From assembly GCA_948567375.1 (NCBI GenBank), contig OX419757.1, positions 434,001 to 498,000 on the forward strand: a stretch of 64,000 nt of DNA, given 5' to 3'. A program made the position numbers and the translations under genes. The notes under the pieces are model-generated. The model did no database searches, was not told the DNA's origin, and was given only the letters and a program-made list of their open reading frames with translations. This stretch comes from Lunularia cruciata (taxonomy: Eukaryota; Streptophyta; Marchantiopsida; Lunulariales; Lunulariaceae). This document shows positions 26,713 to 39,432 of this stretch, in pieces (position 1 is the stretch's first letter; each line of letters starts with the position of its first letter).

Positions 26713-28884
26713 GCATGGATTTTCATGGAGATAAACTTCACCTTTTGATATTTGGTCTATATTTTATTATTTAGGATTGTTAGTTTCTTGGATCTTTGGT
26801 CCAAGAAGAGCCCAAATAAGCTCAAAGATCACAAATTATACTCTTAATCCTTGAAAAGCAAAGAGAGAGACATATACTCCCAAAAATAGTTAAAATACCA
26901 ATTTTGTGTATTTCATTCAATATTTAATGAATCCTTACTTAAGGATCCAAATTGGAAATTTTTTTAAAGATTATTTATTTTATATTCAAAATTCCGGTTT
27001 TATTTTTGAATATCTATACCTAAATTTTTAAATAAATATGGTAGATATACATATTTACATAAAGTAAATAAATTTTAAATTTTAAATTTTTCTCCCATCC
27101 TTTTAAGTAACAAGAAGTTTGACCATACAAATGGACAACATAATTTTGCAACACATCTTTAACTTGACAAGTCTAAACAAATAAATATGACCTCTTTTCA
27201 TTTATTTCAAGATTCCTTCTTCTCTATATGAAATCCCATGATTTTATCTTTGCCCTTGTAATTCTAGCTTCTCTTCTCTTTCCTTATACCATGTCCAAAA
27301 TTAATTTTGAAGTGAGAATCAAATCATCTAATCTGCTTAACAGTACTAAACCTTGAGGATATAAAGATGACAAATAGTATGTTGTACAAGGTATTGCCCG
27401 ATATTGCCAATTATTTACATAAAAGCCACAAGCAACATCTTATCTTTAGTTTTGAGATAATATATCAGATTTTTCCTTGATCATTTTTACCAATAATATT
27501 TCACTTATTATTTCTATAATTAAAAATCCATATTGAGAGGCAACATGATCATTGGAGTTGGTTGTAAAGTAGGTTCTACATTTTAATTTTTAATGCAGTT
27601 ACTTTGGTCTCCTTTGCTTTTGTGTGATCTAGTGTATTACTATCAAAAGGATTATAACTTACATTAATCAGTGAAGGAGGGAAACTCCATAATCCATTTT
27701 TGATATGAGAAGTTGCAAGTTAATTGCAAATAGATTGATATGCCTCACGTACTTATTGGTGTATCATCATTAGAAAACTTAGGCACAATATGTGAATATC
27801 ACCACCATGAATACTTCAATATGTGTGGTTTTTATCCATGTTGTATTTGCTACTTGAAAAATAGCACTAATTGGTACAAATTGCAAGTGTTCATTTTTGG
27901 GTGTTAGTGCACTATTGCCACAAGCAAGCCCAATGACAAAAATGTGCAAGTGAAATCATTAGTTCCCAAATTCAAAGGAATAATTGATTATTGACAGGTT
28001 GATCTAAATCTATTTAATGGTAATAAAAATTTATTATGTTTGCTCCATACATGAAGGTTTAATTGTAGATTTGAACTCTATATTTGTTTTGCTTTATTGA
28101 GCCATAATAAATTTAGATAGTATATCTTTTTGTTTGTGTCAATGGATAAGCTTGGTTGGGTTTATTCTTGGTTGCACACTTAAGAATTTGGTATTTTTTA
28201 ATCAATTTAAATATTATAAAAACACAATATATTCTAAGATATGTTACATATGGTATATAATTTTTTGTGATACTAGAAAATACGGAATCTGGATCTCCTA
28301 AGCGGTTCTTAAATTAAGCTATATTGATGCATTTGTATTGTTTTAAGTAGTAATAGATTAAGATCAACGGATTCAATTCCACCAATTGATATTTCACTCA
28401 GGCAATGTTTGGTTTGTAATATTTGTCTATTGATAGATTTGGATCAAAATTCATTGAATGATTTTTAATGTAAGTTGTATTAAGTTTGTTTTGTGTAAGA
28501 AATAGTGGGTTTGTGGTCCAAATCCGTTGGTTGGTACTTAACATAGGTAGTGTTAGGTTTGTACTATCCTATATATCAGCAAATTTAGCATGCAAAATTT
28601 TTAATTTTTTTTGTTTCTTAATATAAGTTGTGCTGGGTTTACTATTATACTTATTAGCAGAATAAAAAGTCCAAATCCGTTGAGTGATTATCGAGTGTAT
28701 GTTAGTTTATTACTATTTGACATTCTAAGGGATGTGGAATTTTGCATCATTTGACAAGTGCTGAATATAATCCATGGTGGGTTTGTGTTATTTGTTGTAT
28801 TAGTGCAATGGGAGTCCAAATCCATTGGATGGTTTTTAACATGTACTGTGTTGGATTTATATTGTTTGGTGTACTAGCAGATTT
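26713..28884 (+). repeat. Repeat R, copy 1 (2.17 kb, non-coding)
   Basis: It begins GCATGGATTTTCATGGAG and closely matches 33,751-35,936 over its whole length. It has no long open frame, no recognisable domain, and is AT-rich. Its last 500 bp form a degenerate tandem array. It lies inside element B, directly followed by the A fragment, so it or a larger segment was inserted there. Its class is unknown. Confidence 0.8.
28375..28884 (+). repeat. Degenerate tandem array (about 75-bp units) at the end of R copy 1
   Basis: About seven units follow one another. Each tends to open with AGTCCAAATCCRTTG, contain a TTTTTAACATG or CTTAACATAGG block, then GTGTTRGGTTTGTA or GTTGGATTTATATTG, and end near AGCAGATTT. 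Unit length is about 72-78 bp. Neighbouring units are well diverged, while the same unit in R copy 2 is much closer, so the array is older than the R duplication. Confidence 0.65.
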
Positions 28885-30540
28885 AGGAACTTGATTAGTT
28901 TTAATGGGATTGAAGGCTCGACCTATACAAATTTACTTCACTTATAAGGTATACTATTTAATTGTGGTTGTGAGATTTGGTTGATTTTGGAAATTAAAAG
29001 AATTGTATATCCATGAAATTTACAAAGGAATTATGTATTCCTATCAAGCTAGTGATTGGAGGTAGGTTGATGATGACATCTGATAAAAAGAGGTCTACAT
29101 TCTATACCTCACATCTTGTTACATTCAAGATTGGAAAAGAGTATTTGGAGTGTATGAGATTCATAGTAGCATCTCTACACTATGATGTCATTCTAGATTT
29201 GCCCTAGCTTGAACATCATAAGGTTCAATTTGATTGGACCCGATGAAAAATTCAAGTAGAACACCAAGGTAAGAATTACCAATTGGGTTGTCTAGCACCC
29301 TTGAGTAAGACACTTAAGAATAATAAGTTCCAAGATGGGAAGTTTATCACTAAAGTAGCCATATAGCAAGCTTTGGAGGAAGATATTCCTATTTTTGTGA
29401 TGTAGATCAAGCCAATTGTGCATAGAGAATTTAATGAGGTCCAGAAGCTCCATCAAACAATGGTTGAGCAAAAAGTTCAAGAGTTTGCAGATGTGTTTGT
29501 GGATGATTTTTTGAAGTACCTTTTGATTGTGGCATGCCATTCAAGATTAAATTGTTGCCAAGAAGTACCCTAATGAATGATTAATCTATTGGCTCTCAAA
29601 AAAGAATCTAGAAGAGCTTTGAATAACATGGATGAAATTGTTGGAGAAGGATTTCATACTACATAGTACATCTGCTTGGGAATCACCAATATTATTTATC
29701 CCAAAGAAGGATGGAGTACTTTACTTTTGTATTGATTATCATGGCCTCAATAAAAAAAACTACAATTCTTCTTCCAATTGGATCTCAGAAGGGGCTTTTG
29801 CTAGATTCACATTGATAAAGAGTATGTGCAAAAGACTACTTTTTGCACAAGGTATGTGCACTTTGAATGGAGAGTTCTACCTTTTGGACTCATTCATGAA
29901 TTGGCAATGTTCATGGATCAAATGCATTTGGTGTTAGATAGGCTATTGGATCAATACATGGTGGTATTCTTGGATGATTTTTTAATATATAGCAAGACAC
30001 AGACAAAATATATGAATCACATGCAATAAGTCCTAAGATAACTCTATCAATGGAAGTTTTACTTCAGGAAGTCAAAGTATACCTTTCGCAAGAAGGAAGC
30101 TACCTTCTTGGATCATAAGGTCTCATTGGAGGGAATCAAGATGGAAGAGGAGAAAATCAAGGTCATTATTGAGTGGCTTACTCCAAAGGATGCCAAAAAA
30201 ATGCATGCACTCAGTGGATTGGTAAATTTTTACTGAAAATTTGTCTACTACTATGCTTATGTGGCTGCACCAATGACCAATCTCTTGGGAAAGACCTCAA
30301 GCTTTTAGTAGACCACCAAGCACTAAAAAGCATTCTAGGAGCTGAAATATATGGTGTCTTCAAGATCCATTTTTCAACCCATATGATCCTTAACTATCTT
30401 GTGGAATTAATTTTGATGCTTCTAAATTTTCCATTAAAGTTTTGTCTTAGTAAATATTTCCAGATAGTTACATCTCATTGCCTTCATGCCTTGCCAACTA
30501 AACACCATAAAAGGGAATTACTCTACTCAAGATCAAGAAA
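28885..30540 (+). pseudogene. Second A-family fragment (protease to RNase H), duplicate of A1
   Basis: It opens with GGAACTTGATTAGTT, equal to position 22,082 of A1. Protease reads VDFGN then a stop. RT carries LEKDFILHSTSAWESPILF and FIPKKDGVLYFCIDYHGLNK, then a deletion, then the VVFLDDFLIYSK segment at about 29,960. It ends in RNase H at the same base as A1, where the same inverted LTR begins. It lacks the solo B LTR that interrupts A1. Confidence 0.8.
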
Positions 30541-30690
30541 TGTAAAAGACCAAGGAGAGAAATAAGATAATGGAAGATTACATTAGGACTCTTGAATGAG
30601 TGAAACTTCAAATGCCTAGCATGAGCTTAGGATTTGGTATTTATAGTGAAAATCTCTTGAGGCTCTTGAAAAGCTTCTTAAGAAGTTCCA
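30541..30690 (-). repeat. Inverted A LTR fragment shared with A1
   Basis: It starts TGTAAAAGACC immediately after AGATCAAGAAA, the same junction as at 24,560. It is cut off near an AAGCTTCTTAAGAAG palindrome, after which element B integrase resumes. Confidence 0.75.
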
Positions 30691-30694
30691 CAAT

Positions 30695-31600
30695 TAGTGC
30701 AATTATACTTAACTACAATATTTTTTCACCACGGTCTATCTCAAGGGCTCATCATTGACTCAGATACTTAATTCACAAGTTTGTTTTGGAAAACATTTTC
30801 TTCAAAACCAAACTTGCAAATTCCATGGCATACCATCCACAAGTTGATGGATAAATAGAGCGGGCTACTTGCACTATTGAAGACATGCTCTAGAGCTTCA
30901 CCTTAGAGGAGCAAGAAAGGTGGGACATCTTACTTCCACTAGTAGAATTTGCCTATAACAATTTAGTGAGTGCATCTACACAAGTCACACTATTCTTTCT
31001 CATGTACAGAGAACACCCTTTCACACCTTCAAGCTTTGTAGAGATCCACCCAATGGCTACAAAAGTTGACATTGTTGACATTTTTTTTCTTAAAATCCAA
31101 CAAGGTGTGGAGAATACCAAGCATAGGTTGCAGATCATCCCTAATTGAAAAAAATAAAATGAAAATGCACATTATTGGCACATGGAGTTGAAAGTTGGGG
31201 GAAAAAGTATGGCTATCTACAACCAACCTTGTAAGGTCAAACCTCATTTTATTGGGTGTTTTCCCATCCTCTATCAAATTGGCCCAATGGCCTATCACCT
31301 CAAGCTACCGCCATACATGAAGATCCATCTAGTGTTTCCATGTTTCCTTACTACAAAGATATGCAACCTAACTGCCGCACTTTCCTTCCATAGAAGAAGT
31401 TTGACTTTGTCCAATACTCATTGATGACATGGAGGAATAAAAGGTTGAATGCATTCTCTAAAAATGCATCCGTAGTACCTACCATCCATGGATGAAAAAG
31501 GCTATCCATTGTAGGAGGCAACAAGAGAGCAAATGGCTAACTTGATCCATGTTCCAGTGTTAGTGCAATCTTTTGAGCAATAACTTCACAACAAGGAAAT
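30695..31600 (+). pseudogene. Element B integrase core and C-terminal remnant
   Basis: The core reads FHGIPSTS then a degenerate query of the usual QVDGQTER region near 30,840-30,860, and PLVEFAYNN near 30,940. The C-terminal part reads KVKPHFIG, then PILYQIGPMAYHLKLP near 31,270. A weak chromodomain-like tail (31,430-31,560) may be present. It leads straight into the polypurine tract and the 3' LTR. Confidence 0.7.
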
Positions 31601-31605
31601 TACAT

Positions 31606-31623
31606 CTTAAATGGAGGGAGGTT
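31606..31623 (+). promoter_or_regulatory. Polypurine tract of element B
   Basis: ATGGAGGGAGG, followed by TT, lies immediately before the 3' LTR (TGTAATACC at 31,624), as expected for the plus-strand primer. Confidence 0.75.
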
Positions 31624-32154
31624 TGTAATACCATTAGCTAGACATAGTATCTAGAGGTGGAAATTGGCTTTGTAATATCTTGAGGGATGTTATATATGAT
31701 TGTATAAGTGGATCAGATAGAGGTATAATTACTTCCACTAATAGTGCAAATGCCAAAAAAACCTTGAAAACTTTAGAGCCTATTTTGGAAGTCTAAAAAA
31801 TGATTCTCCCATTGGAGAAATGCATTGCCTTCTCACTCTTATCTCATTTAGAGCTTTCCAACTATATTTCAAATGGTACCTCACTCATGCAATTTTGAAA
31901 TTCATATAAGAAGATTCTCTTAAAATTCTCCAAAGATTCTCTCTAGTGAAACTTTGACCAACCAAATAGTGCAAGGATTGACATATCACCAATCCATATA
32001 TTTGATCCAAGGGTGGAATTCCCTTTGAGTAGATCTTTTTTGCAGTAAAATAAAGAAAAGGTGTTCCCTTGGTGCATCGGAATATTGAAGGATGAAGCCT
32101 TGTGTTTCTCTTGTGTTTCTTCTCTTGGGAGCTCTCTTGTCCTCAAAAATGACA
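31624..32154 (+). repeat. 3' LTR of element B
   Basis: It starts TGTAATACCATTAGC and ends AAAAATGACA. It is followed by TTTAC, the right copy of the target duplication. Confidence 0.85.
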
Positions 32155-32159
32155 TTTAC

Positions 32160-33750
32160 TCTTCATGTTATTGACTTTATAATTCATTAAAGCTCCTCAT
32201 ATGGTTGAAGGATTTATTTCTATTGGCTCAATAGTAAATGGTGAATTTCTTTTATTGATCCTTAATCCATGAATATGGATTGTACTTTCTTAGATATTTT
32301 AAATGCAAGTCAAGTTCTCTTGTAATACTACCTAGATGATTTGTTATGAATAAATATTTACCTAAAATAAGTAATCTATTTTTGCATGCTTTCTTATTAT
32401 ACATATGTTCAATTTTTATATATTTCTCCTATTCACAATAATTCTCTTTCTACTTAGAGATGCATGTCTTATGTCTTGCTTATTTACATACTTATATGCA
32501 TTTTAAATTTTGGCTAGATAATCTACTAGATCATCCTTTTAGGTTGGTTCAGTTATTTCTAACCTTCTTCAACTTCGTAAGGTATCTTCTTTAAATGTTG
32601 CACTCTTAGTATTGCTCACTTCTTCAAAAGGTTTCAAAATTTGATATTTCATACTAAAGGTCTCAAGTAACTATGAATCACAACAAATATGTTTAAGAAT
32701 TGAAAAAAAAATCTTTAAAAGATGACAATAATTCACCTTCTATCAAACTTTGACCATGGATTTTGTTGATACTATCAAACTGAATGTAATCCATGGTCAA
32801 GAGATGAACATCTTATTAATAAGATGCTTGTAATAAAATTTCAATTTCATTCTTACAAGAAGGAACGATGCTCAATAACTTGAACATGAATTTTTACTCT
32901 AAATAAATTAATCAATATATGCTTGCATCATTGTTTTTTTCTTGTGATATAATGTTTCAATTGTTATATTCAAATGGTTGCTATATTTTTATTCTGTATG
33001 TTTTATTTTACTCTTCATTTATTGTAATTGTTGATAGATAAGACATTATTAATTACCGAGACATTTTTTTAAAATTTAATCATCTTTGTATTATCTATAT
33101 TTTGTTAATGATTTGATATAATCTTCTATGGTACTTGTTAGATAAGACTTTTCAGATTTCAAGAAAAAGATATATTATAGATAACATTTATGTGCTAAAG
33201 GAGCCAGGAAAAAAGACAAAAAATCAAGTTTGTCTTTTGAATCTCTTAGTATTAAAAACATATAAATCTAATTTGAAATAAAGTATAAGTACTAAGATCT
33301 AAGAATGCGGTGATGAACCAAGAAGGAACAACCAAGTACAATGCACATGTAAAAGATAGTGGTGAATAGGTTTGAAACCCAATTTATAGATTCAGAATTG
33401 TATGAATGGTGAGATTTGAGTACAAAAGATTGGATTGGAAGACCAAATCTTTTAACTTTGGCAGATTTCATTTAGAAAGTATGAAGTCAACTTTTGTAGA
33501 TTCCATTGAGCTAGAGTTTGAAGGGCAAGGTTCTCCACCAAGCTCCCAACATACTTAGGCCCAATCCTTTTATTCTTTGAATATTCTTCAAGTTAGAGCT
33601 AATTATTGAACTTCTCCTTACGATCTATCTATAGAGGCAGGTTACGACTCCAAAACATGTTATCTTTAACGGAGATGAACTTATTTTGTTCCAAAGCTCT
33701 ACTTGAATTTGATTGAAGTTTCTAGTGCCAAAGGATTTGGAGAAAAAAAA
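32160..33750. other. AT-rich sequence between element B and repeat R copy 2
   Basis: I see no gene, LTR or domain here. Composition is very AT-rich with many stops in all frames. Confidence 0.5.
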
Positions 33751-36002
33751 GCATGAATTTTCATGGAGATAAACTTCACCTTTTGATATTTGGTCTATAA
33801 TTTATTATTTAGGATTGTTAGTTTCTTGGATCTTTGGTCCAAGAAGAGCCCAAATAAGCTCAAAGATCACAAATTTATACTCTTAATCCTTGAAAAGCAA
33901 AGAGAGAGACATATACGCCCAAAAATAGCTGAAATACAAATGTTTGTATTTCATTCAATATTTAATGAATCCTTACTTAAGAATCCAAATTGGAAACTTT
34001 TTTAAGAGTATTTATTTTATATTCAAAATTCCGCTTATATTTTTAATATCTATACCTAAATTTTACAATAAATTTGCTATATATATTTACATAACATAAA
34101 TAAATGTTAGATTAATCAATTTTCTCCCATCCTTATAAGTAACAAGAAGTTTGACCATACAAATGGACAACATAATTTAGCAAAACTTCTTTAACTTGAC
34201 AAGTCTAAACAAACAAAATATGGCTTCTTATCATTTCTTTCAAGATTGCTTCTTCTCTATATGAAATCCCATGATTTTATCTTTGCCCTTGTAATTCTAG
34301 CTTCTCTTCTCTTCTTCCTTATACCTTGTCCAAACTTAATTTTGAAGTGAGAATCAAATCATCTAATCTGCTTAACACTACTAAACCTTGAGATATAAAG
34401 ATGACAAATTGTATGTTGTACAAGGTATTGCATGCTATGCCATTTATTTACATAGAAGCCACAAGCAACATCTTATCTTTAGTTTTGAGATAATATATTA
34501 GATTTTTCATTGATCATTAATAATATTTCACTTATTATTTCCATAATTAAAAAATCCATATTGAGAGGCAATATGATTATTGGAGTTGGTTGTAAACCCC
34601 ATTCTAAAGTAGGTAATACATTTTAATTTCTAATGCAGTTACTTTGGTCTCCTTTGCTTTTGTGTGATCTAGTGTATCACTATCAAAAGGACTATAACTT
34701 ACATTAATCAGTGAAGGAAGGAAACTCCATAATCCATTTGTGATATAAGAAGTTGTAAGTTAATTGCAAACAGATTGATATGGCTTACGTACTTATTGGT
34801 GTATCATAATTAGAAAACTTAGGCACAATATGTGAATATCACCATCATGAATACTTCAATATGTGTGGTTTTTATCCATGTTGTATTTTCTAATTGAAAA
34901 ATATCACCAATTGGTACAAATTGCAAGTGCTCATTTTTGGGTGTTAGTGCAATATTGACGCATGCAAGGCCAATGACAAAAATGTGCAAGTGAAATCATT
35001 AGTTCCCAAATTCAAAGGAATAATTGATTGTTGACAGGTTGATCTAAATATTTTTGATGGTAATAAAAATTGATGTTGTTAGCTCCATACATGAAGGTTT
35101 AATTGTAGATGTGAAGTCTATATTTGTTTCGCTTTGTTTCGCCATATAAATTTAGATTGTATATTTTTTTGTTTGCGTCAATGGATAAGTTTGGATGGGT
35201 TTATTCTTGGTTGCACACTTAAGGATTTGGTATTTTTTTTATCAATTTAGATATTATAAAAACACAATATATTCTAAGATATGTTACATATGGTTTATAA
35301 TTTTGTGATACTAGAAAATACGGAATCTGGATCTCCTAAGCGGTTCTTAAATTAAGCTATGTTGATGCGTTTGTATTGTTTTAAGTACCAATAGATTTAG
35401 ATCAACGGATAGAAATCTACCGATTGATATTTCACTCAAGCAGTGTTCGGTTCGTAATATTTGCCTATTGATAGATTAAGATTTAAATTCATTGAATGAT
35501 TTTTTATGAAAGTTGTATTAAGTTTGTATTGTATAAGAAATAGCGGGTTTGGGGCCCAAATCCGTTGGCTGGTACTTAACATAGGTAGTGTTAGGTTTGT
35601 ACTATCCTATATATCAGCAAATTTAGCATGCAAAATTTCTTTTGTTGTTGTTGTTGTTTCTTAATATAAGTTGTGCTGTGTTTACTATTATACTTATTAG
35701 CAGAATAAAAAGTCCAAATCCGATGAGTGATTACGAGTGTATGTTAGTTTATTATTATTTGACATTCTAATGGATGTGGAGTTTTGCGTCATTTGACGAG
35801 TGCTTAATATTGTCCATGGTGGGTTTGTGTTATTTGTTGTATTAGTGCAATGGGAATCCAAATCCATTGGATGGGTTTTAACATGTAGTGTGTTGGATTT
35901 ATATTGTTTGGTGTACTAGCAGATTTGGAGTCCAAACCCATTATTTGGTTCTTAACAAAAGTCATATTAGGTTTACAATACTGGCCTAATGAGCTCAACA
36001 TG
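33751..36002 (+). repeat. Repeat R, copy 2
   Basis: It matches 26,713-28,884 from the GCATG start to AGCAGATTT at 35,936. It then continues with one more array unit (GGAGTCCAAACCCATTATTT to about 36,002) that copy 1 lacks, because copy 1 runs into the A fragment. The right edge is therefore better judged from this copy. No coding capacity is seen. Confidence 0.8.
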
Positions 36003-39000
36003 TCCATCCTTTATACTCTACATTTAGATTCATAAATCTTTGTGTTTCACTTCAGTTTTGTTATCCGACTCCTTAAGTGTGAACCATTTCAAGTTTCTAA
36101 GCCGTCTCTTTTTCTTTCGATCATAATTAACGTTACATCAATGTTTGACCTCTTCTTAAGCATTTGGATAGGTTCTGACAACTAGATTGATCCGTGTAAG
36201 TTACTAGCACTTTCTTTGACTGGCTTATTCTTATTTTGTATGCAAGGGTAGGGTTTTGGTTTATTATATAATATAAAATATTAGGCGAATTTCGATAGAC
36301 GACTGAAATACTCTTGAGTGAGCCTCTCCAGGTTTGGACTGGAGAAAACCTCTTCAAACAAGAGAGTAGGGGACAGAGGCCTTTACAAGTCCACTCTCTG
36401 CCGATTACTTATATTAAAATTTTCCTGTTTTAGCTTTTCAAAGTGGTCGTAGATACTCAACTTTACTTTCATATGTTCGACTCTGACATTGTGCAAACCA
36501 TATACAGCAGGTACAGCAGGCCATGTTGATAACGTGTCCACATGAGGCTGCTTGACATCCACTAGGGCCAGCGCAGTTAGCGCCAAGTGGCAGCGCCACC
36601 ACACGCTGCTCAGGAGATGGCCGTCGCAGCTGGTGTGATGCGTCAAATTGCTGGACGTAGACAGGATCCAAACGTCGATTTCTGATATTCTAAAACTCCG
36701 TCCCCCAAGTGCGATACCTGCAGCACAAGCATCCAACAATCTATCGCGATTCAAGGCCACTTCCAAAACTGGCAAGTTTGGTAAACCCGACTCTCGATTT
36801 CCACTTAGTTGGATGGGGTTCCTCCCATCCTTCGTGTTTTCTACGCGGTCGCTTTTCCTTTCTTAGTTGGATGAGAACAAAACGAAGTGCACTAACGAAT
36901 CCGTTTAACAGATGCAGCACCAGCAACAACTGTATTATCTAGAGGTTTAGCCGCTAAATTCGTTCGCGTATTTAGTGAGCTATTTCTTAAGTGGTTTAAT
37001 TTTGTCCTTGTAAATTTTGTACTCATTTTCCAGGTTCATTGGTCGTCAGGAAACTTTTTGTTAAATAACATATATATTAGGGGTTCCAGTTATATCCTTG
37101 TAGAATATCTAATAATTTTGTGCATATTATAGGAGATATAAAGGGTATGATTTATACAATATATAGTATTCACTTGTTTACTGTAGAATTTTATATCGAG
37201 ATTTCATTTTGATGAGAATCACCTGTGGGATATCCAGTAAATTTGAGATAGGTGGGTCACCCAAGACCCTTTCCATGTCATAAAATGTAGGAAATAATGA
37301 GACAACATGTCGTGAAGATTATGGGTCTATCGTACTCCTTTTTGAACTCGGAGTTCTTTATTCTTTAGTCGATGGGCTAGTAAATTTTAAGCTTTCAGGA
37401 AACATTCTATGGATTGTGTCGTTCTATCAACTGGTCACTTTGTATAAGATGTTTTTTAGATTATTATAAGATGTCATTCACATCCTTTAACCAAGAATTA
37501 AAAATAAGAACTCTATTAACTTCATTTCATACAATTTCAAAATTTTTACTTAAGTAATTGATATCCAAATAAGTCTTCACGTATTTAGTAAATATAATTT
37601 TAGCAATATACAGAGATTTATAAAAATAAAAATAAAAATAAAACTAAAAATAAAGTTATGCTAGAATATTCTTCTTTCATATGATATTGGTTTAATATCA
37701 AATTCCTGAATCGCAATTTTGGATTATATAAATTTGATTGTGTACCCACCAAAATTTGGTGCACACAAAAACATTTTATGTACGTTAGGGTTTCAATGAT
37801 ATATATATATATATATATAGACGGCCATAATTCCATACTTCAACAGAATGTCTATTACATGGTGTTGAGAGGTTACTCTTGAAGCAATTTTGAGTCTCTG
37901 TCAAGTCCATTAAATCATGATAATTTTGGTAAATACTCAAGTACATCTTTCTTGTGAACTCGTTTCGTATATTGCTTGGACATGTTAGTCGAACCACAGA
38001 TTATCCGGATAGTTGGCAAATTTTAAAGTAATCACCCCATTTCCAGAATTCCAGCCAGCTCCGAACCGGAACCAGTAGTGCACTCAGAGAGAGTGGACTG
38101 GACATCTACGGCAACTGCCACGCGTTCAACAGTAAGGAATCCGTAGGGCTGGCGTGAGTTGCATTTACTGCGAGGACTGTACATATGCGGGAGCTACCAC
38201 GGTTCAGAGCGGAAGGGAAGCACTTTGGGCTGGCATGAGTATCACGGTAATCAGAAACATTCAGACAGAACTCCCCCAACCAAGCAAAAGGACAAAGACT
38301 CGGATCAATTTCGCCGCTTGTGCGCGTAAGAGGGAGAATGTTGCGAAGTTCTTACGACGAGTAATAGGCAGCTACCGTGGTGTTGTACCATACTGGGTGC
38401 CATTGGCACACTCAGCAGATACGGATTATATCCTGGATGTTCCGTTTAAAACCGTCTACAGTGATTTGCCCGTCTCGTGGAACCTCAGCAGAATGCCCGC
38501 CCAGGCGTCGACACCAAACGCGGTGCCCTAGAAGATTCGTTCGGCACTTACTCCCAATCACTGTTCCAAAGGCGGTACTGTATGGTTCCTGCCAAAAAGT
38601 CGTTTTAATCACCAGCGTTAGACTTGGATGTTGAGTGCCGCCGGGAAACAGGTTCTTGACGAGAAGGCCGCCGGGGGGAGCTGGAAAGGCAGAGAGTAAA
38701 GAGAGCTTGAATCGTCGGCGAGCCTCGTGAGTGTCAAGGCTCTCCTCCGCAAGCGAACCAATGCTCCACCGGTAGTTAGTCGCCGGGACAGAATGCAGAT
38801 CGAGTACAGAAGTAAGTATCGGAACTGATCATTGAATTTCGTGGATACAACGATCGCTTTAGGCGCTAGTTTCCCTCGAAGCCACCACGATGACGCACTT
38901 GAATTGAGACTTATCTACCCCGTGAGTCAGCAGACCTGTAAGCTGGTGCGAAGAGAAAAAAACGTACCGCAGTCAGTCGTAGGGAGAGATGGTTCTTGAT

Positions 39001-39432
39001 CTATACGTGATCAAATTTGAAGAATGCCACTTCGACACTTGTCGTTTCAATCTATGATGTGTCGCTGACTCAGCAGCTTAATTGCCGATTGAACCGGAAT
39101 CATCAAGATAGTGTGTGAAGAGGGAGATTCGAGATCACGAAGATTGAAGCGGATCGCCCCGTCCCGTACTCGGCACCTGGACAGGGAACATCTATAGTTG
39201 ATCAGTTGCAGAGCTGCTATATAGTGCACTGGGGCCAGATGATTTCGGTATCAGTTTGTTTGGCATTTGTCGACGAGTACATCTCAAGGCTTACACATAT
39301 TGCTGATTTTGCCGTTGCGTTTTGGCTACTACTTATCCCTCGATCCGCAAGCATTCCTTTTCCAGTTCGGACGAGATACTATATTATCTACTAGTGTTCT
39401 TCGCGGACTTCTCAGTTTTTACATCAGTCGAA
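36003..39432. other. Gene-poor stretch with an N tail fragment and simple repeats
   Basis: At 36,790-36,870 there is an N-element tail: GATGGG, loop, CCCATC at 36,812-36,829, then TTTTCTACGCGGTCGC. AAAAAT-type repeats lie near 37,625 and an AT run near 37,800-37,820. From about 38.0 kb GC content rises. Open frames at 38,154-38,531 and 36,383-36,775 match nothing I know. The part at 38.6-38.82 kb may hold a 5' UTR exon of the small gene downstream. Confidence 0.5.

Larger units (their letters stand above)
15982..32154 (+). mobile_element. Ty3/gypsy element B, one insertion split by nested elements
   Basis: The element runs 5' LTR 15,982-16,552, primer binding site, gag, protease and RT start (to about 20,495), then RT end, RNase H and integrase zinc region (25,645-26,690), then integrase core and C-terminus (30,695-31,600), polypurine tract and 3' LTR 31,624-32,154. 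The host bases on both sides are TTTAC (15,977-15,981 and 32,155-32,159), an exact 5-bp duplication as expected for a gypsy integrase. The domain order gag-PR-RT-RH-IN supports Ty3/gypsy. About 400 bp of the RT core is missing at the first insertion. Every reading frame is broken. Confidence 0.85.

Noticed and set aside
28375-28884. CRISPR-like regular array
   Set aside because: The units are contiguous and degenerate without unique spacers, and the setting is a plant genome.
36383-36775. A 130-residue minus-strand frame
   Set aside because: No recognisable domain, overlapped by similar-sized frames on both strands.
38154-38531. A 125-residue plus-strand frame in a GC-richer stretch
   Set aside because: No domain seen, and overlapping frames of similar size exist. 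It may be part of a transcript but I cannot support a protein.
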